64,000 nt of DNA from Blattamonas nauphoetae (taxonomy: Eukaryota; Preaxostyla; Oxymonadida), in contig JARBJD010000005.1 in assembly GCA_033064195.1 (NCBI GenBank), forward strand, positions 124,001 through 188,000, in the 5' to 3' direction. Shown here piece after piece: positions 30,501 to 39,770 of the stretch. Under the pieces are notes generated by a model. That model ran no database searches and was not told the DNA's origin. It saw only the letters and a list, made by a program, of their open reading frames with translations. Numbering within the stretch: the first letter of the stretch is position 1; each line of letters begins with the position of its first letter. Position numbers and translations under genes: made by a program.

Positions 30501-33500
30501 TCTCCCTTCGTCGAGCTGCTAAAAGAACCGGTGATGGGGAATCCAGTTGTCAGTGTCGCTGTCCATGGTGTGCCCACTGGGAGCTCGATTCCGATCAAGA
30601 CGAGGACAAAGTGAGTTGGGTCGCTTTCAGGGCGAACTTCGAAAGATGTGACGGTGGGAGGAGATTGAAGAACGAAGTCGAATGTGGTCTGTCTGAATCT
30701 GACATCAACTTGTGAATTTGTTACTTTGGTAATTTGATATGTCGTGCCAACCGTGAAGAAGACCTGTTCCGTGATGTTGATCTTGAAAGTGAAGTTGTTC
30801 GACGTGAATGGGATCGTTAGATTTCTCACTTCGTTGAGGACAGTGTGTCGAAAAACCACTTTATGGTCCGCAACAATCAGATCTATTCCTTCGAACCTCA
30901 GCGTCATGACCTCGCCCGTCCAATCCAACGTCGCTGTGATCCTCTCCAGCATCTGAGGGTTTGGCGTTCGAAACTCAGTTGCTTCGAGAATCGCGTAATC
31001 TCCATCGATGAGCCGAATCTGTGCCAGAGTGTAGTTTGTGTTTGATTTGAAAGGACTCCCTTCCACATCTGTTGTGTACAAATCAGAGCTACCGTTGCTG
31101 AAATCTTTGAATGAACCGTTGATGGTGATTCCTGTTGTGGTTGTGGCTTCCCAGCGATCCCCGTAGACAAAATAAGATCCGTCCAGTTGAAGTTTGAATT
31201 CGTGCAGATTCGTAAATTCTTCAACTTTGAGTGATGTCACTCGTGGGAGAGTGGGCGTCTGGAGATAGATACGCTGTCGATCGTGAAGGACCGGGACGTC
31301 AGGCGAGTCAACGTGTGAAACTGATTCGACGAGGAAGACGGTGAAGGGCTTCAGAACTGCTGATGGGCCTCCCAAAAATACATAAGTGCCCGATGAAACA
31401 AGGTTCGAGGTCCCTTCTTCCACTGTTCCGTCGAATGTGGTGTTAAACGTGTAGCGATCCTGGCCGAGCCGGAGGACGACAGTATAGTCTCCCAAAGCGA
31501 TATATTTCGCTTTGAAGACGAGCTGACGAGTTTGAGTGGTCAGATCGGTGATGTATGAAGCGGCGACGATTCGAGATGGGTTTGGAGTGATGAAAGACAG
31601 CTGTGACAAAACGTCCATGTCTGTGTTGAGCATTGACGCTTCCAATACCGTGTACGTTGACTCAAATTGAAGAATTTCGTCTTCTCCACATGGGAAGACA
31701 AGCACATTCGAAAATTCAGATTCGTTGAATGTGAGGAAGAGAACGCGAGCTGTTGGATTCGGAGAATTGTACGTTTTATAATAAAACCAATTAGGGGGGA
31801 TGTAATCACCAGTATTGTCCACAATAACCATCATCACGCCGTCGAGCGGGACATCTGCTTTGAATCTGAGCTCGACAACATGTCTTTCGTCGTTCAGATA
31901 TGTCGAGTTCTCTATTTCAATGAGAGCTGCTTGGTGTTGAGTTATTGAGAGAAGATCGTCTTGATCTCCAGACTTCTCAAGATAAACACTCGGTTGAGTG
32001 GTTGTGGTGTCACAATTCAAAATTTTATCGTCGAGTGAGAGTTCGTATGATTTGTTGAAATACAGATCCGATCCGAACCAGAGAGCCTCGTTGTTTCTGA
32101 ACTGAACCGAATCCAAAAGGATGTATGTCTCATTTTCAATGGAAATAGCTCCTCCCCAACCCATTGATTGACACTGCATGAAAAGAGTCGAGAAAATGTT
32201 GGTTTCCCGGACAGTGACAAGATGGATCCCGCCCCCAAGGGAATCGGGGTTCCCGAAAACGGATCCGCGAATAAAAGTGGAATTGTAGATGTATAATTGC
32301 ATGAGAGCAGCTGCATAAATACACCCACCTGATTCTGATGCGTTGCAGTCGATAAAAACCGAGGAATTGATGAGGACGGGAGGGAGGTCTTTTTCCATCT
32401 GCAGGTCGAAGATTAGAGCCCCTCCCGTCGTCTTAGACGAGCATTCTTGGAAGGTGCATGCGGAAATATTCACTCCGCCGCGGAATCCAGAGAAGATCAG
32501 AGCTCCTCCCGGGTTTCTGGAGGCGATGGATCGGAAGGTGGATTGGATGAAAAGATAGACGAAAATAGTGGTATTAACGTGAAAATCGAATTTAGATTGT
32601 TGGCGTCTGTGTACGAGTGAGGTGTTTCGGATTGTGGGATCTGCGTTTGACGTGGTTTGGCAGTGGGAGAATGACGTGTTCAAACAGAGGAAATCGCCGC
32701 CAAAGTTTGGGTCAAGGCAGGTTGTGCCGGAAAGATGATTTGTAGACGCTGCAATATCCGAGCTGACGATTCGTTGAGATGGGGTGAATGTTGTGGTGAT
32801 CGATGGTGTTGTTTTGACTCCTGAGGTGTTGAAAAAGTGGCTTGATGAGAGGACTGTAGAGAGAGTGTGGATGAGTGACGGAGAAAAAGGTTTGGGATCG
32901 TTTAAATCAAAAAGAGGGCCACAGTTGGTGATGAGGTGGGAGTTGATTGAGTCGAGATCGTGAGCAGATATAGTGTCAACAGCGGGTGTATCGGAGGGAA
33001 ATGAATGGATAATGCGGGAAAATGGTGATACTGATAATTGTGTCAAGGGAAGGAGGGTTGAGGATAGTGATGGAGAATGTTGGCACGAAACAAAAGAGAG
33101 GGTGGTTCCAATACCCTCTTGTCCGCTGTTGAGGATGAATGGAGATGTATCTAGGTTGGAGACGATGCGACAGTCCTTCACAACTAAAGAAGAGACTGTC
33201 ACAGACGCAATTGAGGTGCTCGGCCATGAGCAATCAAGAAAGAGCTTAGACAACGAGAAAGTTGAGTTTGTGACAAAAAATATGGATGAAAGGTGTCGAT
33301 TGTGGGGACCATCGTCTGTATCGGGAACAGACTCACCTTTGAGAGAGTTGGTGTGGTGGTGTGGACTACCAGATAGTGTTGTGTTTTGTCCAATCCATTC
33401 AAGCGTCAGTGACTCAATAAAAGATGAAGGCGTCTGAAATTTGCCACTTGGAAGAACAATTTGACGAGAAAATGACGGATCAATTCGATTCGAGGTTGTT

Positions 33501-33661
33501 TGGTAATGCGATGAAGGAGTGAACACATCAGGAGGTAAATTTTGACAGACTTTCTCGGAAGGAAATAAGATCGGCCATACTGAGGAGAAGAGCCCGATAA
33601 ACAAGAAATGCATAACAACTGCGATGAATGATGAAGTGTTGGTTCGGATCTTCAGACACAT
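27524..33661 (-). CDS. Giant single-pass membrane protein: beta-helix ectodomain, repeat modules, charged tail
   Basis: A single 2045-codon exon ends in TGA. A hydrophobic segment near the N-terminus (MHFLFIGLFSSVWPILF, from Met 17) looks like a signal peptide, so 33613 may be the true start. Residues about 380-520 show right-handed beta-helix turns of pectin-lyase type (GGALIFSGFRGG, GGALIFDLQ, GGGIHLVTV, GGAISIENE). Residues about 640-1270 contain repeated modules of about 100 residues (VTSLKVEEFTN, VTSFEVRPESD, each followed by a TTTGxxIxGSF or ATLTTGF turn). A Cys-containing block (CGEENRPCKSVDWAW) follows near 1310. One membrane helix is near 1660-1684 (WLIPVIVAVVVFLILVALIV), then a tail of about 360 residues alternating acidic runs with Lys-rich clusters. 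Probably a surface adhesin-like protein; ligand unknown. It resembles a large family I associate with Blattamonas. Confidence 0.75.
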   Translation of the reverse strand: MCLKIRTNTSSFIAVVMHFLFIGLFSSVWPILFPSEKVCQNLPPDVFTPSSHYQTTSNRIDPSFSRQIVLPSGKFQTPSSFIESLTLEWIGQNTTLSGSPHHHTNSLKGESVPDTDDGPHNRHLSSIFFVTNSTFSLSKLFLDCSWPSTSIASVTVSSLVVKDCRIVSNLDTSPFILNSGQEGIGTTLSFVSCQHSPSLSSTLLPLTQLSVSPFSRIIHSFPSDTPAVDTISAHDLDSINSHLITNCGPLFDLNDPKPFSPSLIHTLSTVLSSSHFFNTSGVKTTPSITTTFTPSQRIVSSDIAASTNHLSGTTCLDPNFGGDFLCLNTSFSHCQTTSNADPTIRNTSLVHRRQQSKFDFHVNTTIFVYLFIQSTFRSIASRNPGGALIFSGFRGGVNISACTFQECSSKTTGGALIFDLQMEKDLPPVLINSSVFIDCNASESGGCIYAAALMQLYIYNSTFIRGSVFGNPDSLGGGIHLVTVRETNIFSTLFMQCQSMGWGGAISIENETYILLDSVQFRNNEALWFGSDLYFNKSYELSLDDKILNCDTTTTQPSVYLEKSGDQDDLLSITQHQAALIEIENSTYLNDERHVVELRFKADVPLDGVMMVIVDNTGDYIPPNWFYYKTYNSPNPTARVLFLTFNESEFSNVLVFPCGEDEILQFESTYTVLEASMLNTDMDVLSQLSFITPNPSRIVAASYITDLTTQTRQLVFKAKYIALGDYTVVLRLGQDRYTFNTTFDGTVEEGTSNLVSSGTYVFLGGPSAVLKPFTVFLVESVSHVDSPDVPVLHDRQRIYLQTPTLPRVTSLKVEEFTNLHEFKLQLDGSYFVYGDRWEATTTTGITINGSFKDFSNGSSDLYTTDVEGSPFKSNTNYTLAQIRLIDGDYAILEATEFRTPNPQMLERITATLDWTGEVMTLRFEGIDLIVADHKVVFRHTVLNEVRNLTIPFTSNNFTFKINITEQVFFTVGTTYQITKVTNSQVDVRFRQTTFDFVLQSPPTVTSFEVRPESDPTHFVLVLIGIELPVGTPWTATLTTGFPITGSFSSSTKGESDPLPFRVDGVYYDRTYTVANVSLENGTIIRLKADKFHTPQGRREGTIEELYATLSPDGQKGRIRIRGTGLEPGPIRFSLENNQSLYHSTVRVSEGVFQVELPLGTGSGELKCGEEYTIHELEIDSCDVSWNTPQSFTVPHPPKVVFVIAESNTVGTGVKIDLMGDDLRMDEDYIVTLLPSGSFVVHFNNSSRASVELSLDGEEVDFNTTYTIDSIAHVDNPDHKMEVSSGASFTTTPKPDLILLAVSSVRGEESKLCGEENRPCKSVDWAWGIVEPLSIDTVSIAILDDSDLTTPIEQTTGSLHIFSAQPNGLNTLVIPSTASLGDRDAMIVIHNSFEMSQTNVLIEVSSPKFSFLSAVNAFINIKQGSIVGTSSSSTMNEEDTTKMCGWESGVIHLLNSSTFITDMSFKHLSLGVFAIRGGDVVIDTSSFSSNSPHFASFPSYSRNIECSDDGSVDVQSLSGGDGTEESISSWIVSSDCTLSSPIIKLDSPFFIPKPQPDLSTCTFDKEKDTYHVEIHGSTLIPCGLFLELAGDNDSAEPTSTKIELLPSIATSFNETFISLDITSSVVMSVSSSKEVRGRLVFGNAVATEDLFTFPQRRISSGLETWMWLIPVIVAVVVFLILVALIVICVMCRRMKKEGEKVEEEEESIQQQEEEEEKSDHTPSKHDDKSILDATHPALVLEPEETDQFDLKIDEPEQERPHSMKTVEAPKPDPSFDMMVDISRPTPEQDGHDQLLELDEKPKQKKKKKKRGVESLDDAVAPNSEEVMKEPDEEGETTQFDETVERPKRKGKKRDRQNEVAEEEMEPMEQNLEEEVSTKEKKKKRKRRIEEGEGMEPEPEQEEVGEKRKKKKKKIEGDEDAELKESEEPFFTDQEIPIELNTDQQEEKTKKKKRKGKKDTDEKEEEAANVEEENVVEQGVEEEERPQQEEGKKKRKKKNKADVQEVAETEDTPLLEGEPDTKPKKKKKKQLSFEQTTDDTIAIDAAI

Positions 33662-33866
33662 GTGAATTCTGAAAATGATTCTCCTGAATCAAACCTCCAT
33701 CTAATTTCTTGAATGATTTGTCAATTTGGTTCAAGTACGAACACGTTCGCTGACTGGCTGAACAGTGTTGGGTTTCTTTGATGAAAGTGATGGAGGATTC
33801 AAGAAGATGATGAAATGGAAACCATCCAACAAATCGATATCAATACAGAAGGAGGTTTTGCGTCTT

Positions 33867-34916
33867 TCAGCCCGGATCTCCTTCTGAAAGACCCTGCTCG
33901 TTCAGCCAGTGTGGAAGATGGTCCAGTAGCCGTGTGGACATATTTGATCGAAAGATCCCTGTTAAGTACTCTGGATTGATCATTTGTGGATGATCTTGCT
34001 GTTTAAAAGGTTCCACAGCATCGGCAGACGACATAATGGGGTAAGAAAAAAGTTGGGCATGTTCTCGTCGAAATATCCGAATTCCACGTGATTTTGGTCC
34101 GGTGGAAGGATACCCCATCTTTATCATGGATGTTGGAAGGAACCCCATCACTTTCAAGAGCGATGGAAGATTGTCTTTGAGGTGACACAACGGGTTTACA
34201 ATTGCGTGGTGAACATTCGAAAATATGGAAGCAGTTGGCAAACCCTCATAACGTTCGATCTTTTCCCATCGCAGTGCTACTTCCTGTTTGATCGGAGAGT
34301 GCTCAGGGAGTGCAAGAAACTGGTCGTTTGTGAACACGAAGAACGTCGAGAAAGAGCAAGGTCCTGATGTAGTCTCAAAGCACGGTCCCAAGGTGAATGA
34401 CTCCTTTCCGGTGTCTGATTGAAATTGAGTGGTGAGCAATATCTCTGCGTGGTCTCGAGTTGATTCGTCGAAAACGACACGACCGCTTGGAAACGTCCAT
34501 TGATTGTCTGTGTTAGTTTTGTTCACCAACAGGACAGTTTGAGTGTGGGGGTGCACAAATGCAAGATTGATGAACCGGAAAGAGTTTGAATTGACAGACA
34601 TGAACTTTTGAATTTCCAGGATCGAACGTTTTGTGAAGTAAGTCTTGAATATCGACGAGTATGATAACAAGAAGAAGAGAAAGGTGACTGGAGTGCTCGT
34701 CGTGGAGAGGTAATCTCCTCTTAGGTGTGCATAGAAGTCGAATAAAAATGAGTGTGCTTTAATCACTCTGAGACAGAACTCAATTCCGTCCGGACAGTCT
34801 GTATCACACGAAAAGAGATTAAATCGGATGATAATGATGTCAAGGAGAGATTCTAAATCCAGGTTCTGTTGTGACGACGCCATCATGATTTCTTCCATGA
34901 TGTTCGTAATTGACAA
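33867..34916 (-). CDS. DCP2: Dcp2-like mRNA-decapping protein with degenerate Nudix motif
   Basis: The 349-residue ORF has the two-part layout of Dcp2. The N-terminal helical domain is visible at about 24-66 (LLDIIIIRFNLF, EFCLRVIKAHSFLFDFY), the part that binds Dcp1 and RNA in other eukaryotes. A Nudix fold follows at about 112-250 (INLAFVHPHTQTVLLVNK, NQWTFPSGRVVFDES). In active Dcp2 the Nudix box is G-x5-E-x7-R-E-U-x-E-E. Here G145 and E151 are kept, but positions 159-164 read ILLTTQ, so the Arg, the following Glu and the metal-binding Glu pair are all lost. Decapping activity is therefore unlikely; a regulatory or RNA-binding role is an inference. The frame is otherwise intact, with no stop. 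It is transcribed in the same direction as the giant gene 205 bp downstream. Confidence 0.7.
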   Translation of the reverse strand: MSITNIMEEIMMASSQQNLDLESLLDIIIIRFNLFSCDTDCPDGIEFCLRVIKAHSFLFDFYAHLRGDYLSTTSTPVTFLFFLLSYSSIFKTYFTKRSILEIQKFMSVNSNSFRFINLAFVHPHTQTVLLVNKTNTDNQWTFPSGRVVFDESTRDHAEILLTTQFQSDTGKESFTLGPCFETTSGPCSFSTFFVFTNDQFLALPEHSPIKQEVALRWEKIERYEGLPTASIFSNVHHAIVNPLCHLKDNLPSLLKVMGFLPTSMIKMGYPSTGPKSRGIRIFRREHAQLFSYPIMSSADAVEPFKQQDHPQMINPEYLTGIFRSNMSTRLLDHLPHWLNEQGLSEGDPG

Positions 34917-36203
34917 AGAGTATGGCGAGAACTAACGATTATCAACACAGAGAATAGGAAAGAAGGTGGTACTGAGTCTGCTGAGAAGAAAATCTGAAGT
35001 CTTCTCAGAGATAACAATTTGAGTGGTTTGATCGACATGATTCCCTTTGGATAGATTCATTCCACAATACTCTCTGAGGTATTGCTTTTTTGCTTCAAGA
35101 AGATAGAAATAGAGTTCTCGAAGAGATCTGCTGAAACTTCAGGTCTGTTTGAGGGATTATTCCAGAAATGGGAATGATCTCCGGGTCCCTGTGCGATGTG
35201 GATCCCAAAATTAGAACCTTTTCTTGTTTTCGATCCAACTATATATTTGTCATTTGATGACAAATCTATTCTTTTCTGTTCGCTTGTTGTTCTTGTGAAA
35301 AAGGACTATCCTTTTGACGATGTCCTTGTTGACAGAGCTACCCAGTTTTTAAAGAACCTCGAGCCGAAATGGGGCGACCGTAGTTTTGCCGTGAGACTCG
35401 TCACTGAACTAGTTCCCTCTTCAGCTGGACCGCCTTCTGACTTTATTGAAAACATTCTGACTCTTTTATCATCTCCCCACTCAACTGTGATGACAGCAAC
35501 ATCAGCACTCCTCACCAAGATAGTCCTTTATTGTTCGTCACCAGTACGACTTCAACTCGTGGAGTCAGATCTCATCTCCAAAATCGTAGCCACTGTTCAG
35601 CCTCAGACACGACCAATTTCAGAAAATGAAACGACCCTCAACAGCCTAATCAAAATCATCACATATTGTGTTCACCGAGCAACTCCATCAAATCTCAGTA
35701 AACTTGGCATCACTTCTGCAGCCGACCAATCCAACCGTTGTGAAATGATCCTTCGGAAGGTCATGATTCCTTCATCTCAATTTTTGACATTTCTGATTTC
35801 AAATCGACACACCATCAATGGAGATCTGTTACGCTCCTTCTCGACTCTTCTGACTACATTCCTTCAAATTTGTTCGTTTCATCTTCCAACATTGGGATTT
35901 GTCGGGTATGTATAGAGACAGATCTGATTTTGTATACACACAGATCTAAATTTGGTATACGCACAGATCTGTCGGATACACACAGATCTGTCAATATGTT
36001 CATAATTTTCGACTATTTCACACATTTCTTCTCTGATTTATCAACAAAACAAATTGTATGTCCCTCTACCCCCTTTAAAACCACAACTGTCGAAAAAGTT
36101 GGACCAGAGGAACTGATCTAGCCACAATAAGTTCAAAACGCATCTCAGGTGTGACAAGGTGAGGTGAGGGATGACAGCGATCGGATATGAGGGAGGATTC
36201 ATG

Positions 36204-36981
36204 TCATAGTTTTGTTGATGACGCGGTGTTGTGCAGGAGTGGTGGCGAATGCGAGGATCGGAGAAAGGGCGACAGGGGTTGAGAGGGAGAAATAGGGAGT
36301 TGCGGGAGTGTCTGAGGTTGGGGAGGGTGTTTGGTGGGGCTGGAGGTGTTTCGGCGAGATGCGAGTGCTCTGTGGTTGGTCGGAGCAGGCGATGGTTCTT
36401 CTTCATATTGTTCACCTTCAATGTCGTCTTCTGCAAGGATTTCAGATTGTTCTTCTTCTTTATCCTCCTCATTATCCATCGCTGCTGCTTTTTCTTGTGT
36501 GATTTGCTTGATTTCTGCTGTTTCCCACTCTGACCATTCCCCAGCTTGAGTCCGGCGCTCGTTCTCCGCTATGATCGGTGCTGATTCCTCCATCGGCCAC
36601 ATAACCCGCTGGTCGACCAAATCATACCTCTTCACCTGCTGTAGCACCCCAAACAAGACACGGGTGGTGGAGTGATGTCTGAACCGCTCTCGAACTCCAC
36701 AATAAGTCCGGTGATGTTCTTCGCACGTTTATACAAAGTATGTTGTACGATTGTTGACCTCCTCCACTTGTGAGGATGGAATGTCTCTGAATCCGTTGAT
36801 TTCGATTTCCAACATTCTGAGATCTGGTAGTATGTCAACTTTAGGTGAATATTCTCGGAGGAGTGCGATTTCTTTTTCGCAATCTGCAAAAGTTGCAATA
36901 TTTCCAACTCCTGTCACCAGATCGGCGAGAGGGAGAGCAGCTTTGTTGGTGACTTCCTTTCTGGCAGTTCAATCATCATGA
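36204..36981 (-). pseudogene. Degenerate gene inside the 4.77-kb element
   Basis: Three overlapping minus-strand frames carry coding-like sequence in order: TFADCEKEIALLREYSPKVD with INGFRDIPSSQVEEV, then AKNITGLIVEFESGSDITPP, then FGVLQQVKRYDLVDQRVMWP with an acidic, proline-rich tail. The order and spacing suggest one gene that has lost its frame about twice. I do not recognise the family and name no function. Confidence 0.35.
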
Positions 36982-37118
36982 ATTCGTGTTTCCAGGACTA
37001 GGCGTAGGTCCAGTAGAAAAACATGAGATGGGGTGGCGAGTGGGGACGATTTGGTTGAGGATATCCGAACCTTCCGAGGAGGAAACTGCTTGGATGGAAC
37101 AGTGTTTGAGTTGATGGG

Positions 37119-37680
37119 AAGGCATTGCGTTTGAAGGGGAGGGGAGAGCATTGCGTTTAAAGGGGAGGGGAGAGCATTGCGTTTGAAGGGGAGGGGAGAG
37201 CATTGCGTTTAAAGGGGAGGGGAGAGCATTGCGTTTGAAGGGGAGGGGAGAGCATTGCGTTTAAAGGGAGGGAGAGCATTGCGTTTGAAGGGGAGGGGAG
37301 AGCATTGCGTTTGAAGGGGAGGGGAGAGCATTGCGTTTGAAGGGGAGGGGAGAGCATTGCGTTTGAAGGGGAGGGGAGAGCATTGCGTTTGAAGGGGAGG
37401 GGAGAGCATTGCGTTTGAAGGGGAGGGGAGAGCATTGCGTTTGAAGGGGAGGGGAGAGCATTGCGTTTGAAGGGGAGGGGAGAGCATTGCGTTTGAAGGG
37501 GAGGGGAGAGCATTGCGTTTAAAGGGGAGGGGAGAGCATTGCGTTTGAAGGGGAGGGGAGAGCATTGCGTTTGAAGGGGAGGGGAGAGCATTGCGTTTGA
37601 AGGAGAGGGGAGAGCATTGCGTTTGAAGGGGAGGGGAGAGCATTGCGTTTGAAGGGGAGGGGAGTGCATTGCGTGTGAGA
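37119..37680. repeat. 26-bp minisatellite, about 21 units
   Basis: The unit is GCATTGCGTTTGAAGGGG plus AGGGGAGA, with TTTAAA-type variants and one unit shortened near 37260. Because 26 is not a multiple of three, each minus-strand frame cycles through all three registers; none contains a stop, which gives three overlapping artificial Pro/Ser-rich ORFs. Strand composition is strongly G-rich on plus. Confidence 0.9.
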
Positions 37681-38368
37681 GCGAGGGGAGTGGAAGCCAA
37701 TTTCGAGCGAGGGGAGCTGAGGCCAATTGAGGGCGAGGGGGGCTGAGGCCATTTGCGGGCGAGGAGAGTGGAAGCCATCAGCGGGCGAGGGGAGTGGAAG
37801 GCCGTGGATGACGAGATGGTTGGATTGCTAATGCAATCTATATCCCGGGTCATTTTGTCCCCCCTCGTCAAAAACAATACATCCCTAATGTCAGTCTTTG
37901 CTTCTCTATTGTAAACAAAGTCCATTTCGTCGATACCTTCTTTTGAATCAGGTCTGGAACGGCTTGAAATTTAGGGAGAACAAACTTGCAACAGAAGATA
38001 TTATTGACTTGTGCGACATGCCATTGAGTGAAACAGTGATGAATTCACTTGATGCCCGTTTGATATTTCGACATAAAGCAAGATTCGAGTGATACGATCG
38101 CATGGGTCCATTATTTCCTTTTCACTCGCGATCCAAGCAAATACACGCTTTCGAAATGCCAAATCACTCTCAAATGCATCAAACTCCTCCATGTCCCGAA
38201 TTTCAATTCTTCCTCTTCTTCTGAACAGCTTTGTGAGAACAAAAGCTTAAAAGTGCTTCATGACGCTCCAGATCTGTTCCTACTCACCATATACAACCGT
38301 AACGAACGTTGTCGGCAATTATGATGCCTACTTAGTCGTGCTGCGTCATTTTTTATGACCTTAATCAA

Positions 38369-39770
38369 TGGGTAATCAGATCTCGAACTGCAATCTCACG
38401 ATGACAGGATCTGTTGGAATTTGGAGGCAGTTTGAGGAATCACATTTAGAAATGACGTTAACGATGGGTGGATGGACAAGAGACTTGGCTGGGCGGACTC
38501 AACAACGAAAACTGCTGGCTGTCCGAGTATCAAGCAAGATCGGAGCAAATTTCGGACGGATAGCGAACTACCCCTAATCAACTTTTTTGAACCCCAATGA
38601 GAACAAAGAGACTACTCTGAGTTGGATACTAAAAGGCACAAGAAACGGAAGAGGAAATCACACAGCGCGTGAACGAACAGAGGAAACAGCTCCAAGCCTG
38701 CCACAACAAGACACTTGAAAAGAAATATCACAATGAATTGCTCGAAGCCTCACAGAAACTCGATAACACAAACGAAAAGGGATATATGCAGCTGGTCCCG
38801 CTTACTCAGCTGGAGAACGAAAAAAACACAGAAGGCGTTCGGAACGATAAAATGAGAGATATTCTTCGCAAAAAGGAGGAGGAGCTAATTGCTCTTCTTC
38901 AGAAAGTTCGGGATCTTGATTCCAAAGTCACTGAATTTGAAGAGACACAATAGGAGCGCGAAGATCGAAAGAAAGCTGAAAATTGGGAAGAAGATGAACC
39001 AAGAAGCTGCCATCCTACTCCAAGTTCTCGAAGGATACATGACAAACACTTTCAGCCATCCATACCTCAACAAGAAGAGAAAAGAGTCGGTCCTGCTCTG
39101 GCGCGAAAAGATCAAGCGAGAGAAAGAGCGGAGAAGAAAGGAATGAACAGAAGACAAAATATTGGCCAAGGAAGAACATGGCGTCGAGGAAGACATCGAA
39201 CCGGACACACTTGCTGATTCCAAATCTGGCGAAGAATCTTCACTGATGAACCTCGACAACGAACCAAGCACAAACACGACTACCAATTTGTTCTTCCTCA
39301 GAAAGACAAATACAAAGAGTCAATACCACCTGGTAATCAGTTTGAGGTACTTCCTTCGGCCCAGACTGCAAGGGAAAGGAAGATCTGAAACCGTCTGGGG
39401 AGGGATCAACACTGCACCGGAAGACTTTGTCCATCATCGATGCGAATCCTCTCTCGCTCTTCACATCATCGGCGCGAGCGAAGAAGGTGTTGTGAACAAC
39501 AAGCAGCCATCGGCGACCGAGCATCAAACACTGTGTTGACTGAGGGCACAGAGACATTAGAAGAGTTGGAGCACCGAATGGAGGCGATGCAAAAGAAAAA
39601 TATCAAAGCAGAAGTGAAAGAAGAGACACGCGAGATCAACAAAGTTGCCGACAAGCTAGATGCCATGTATCTGCAATCACAGTCTTTCTGCCACTGTAAG
39701 ATCCAACAAATCACCCGTATGAGCAAACAAAGCAAGGCACAGCCCTTGAAGAGGAGCCAGAATTGAACCA
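38369..39770 (+). pseudogene. Degenerate coiled-coil ORFs inside the 4.77-kb element
   Basis: Charged heptad-like helices are encoded at 38669-38953 (NEKNTEGVRNDKMRDILRKK, EEELIALLQKVRDLD) and, in the same frame after a TAG, EREDRKKAENWEEDE. Further charged pieces lie at 38993-39146, 39162-39539 and 39440-39766 in other frames. A short separate ORF starts at 38368. These look like remains of one or two coiled-coil genes; no known domain was recognised. Confidence 0.35.

Noticed and set aside
37157-37925. Long minus-strand Pro/Ser-rich ORFs over the 26-bp minisatellite.
   Set aside because: Same artefact: the three registers of one repeat give three overlapping ORFs.
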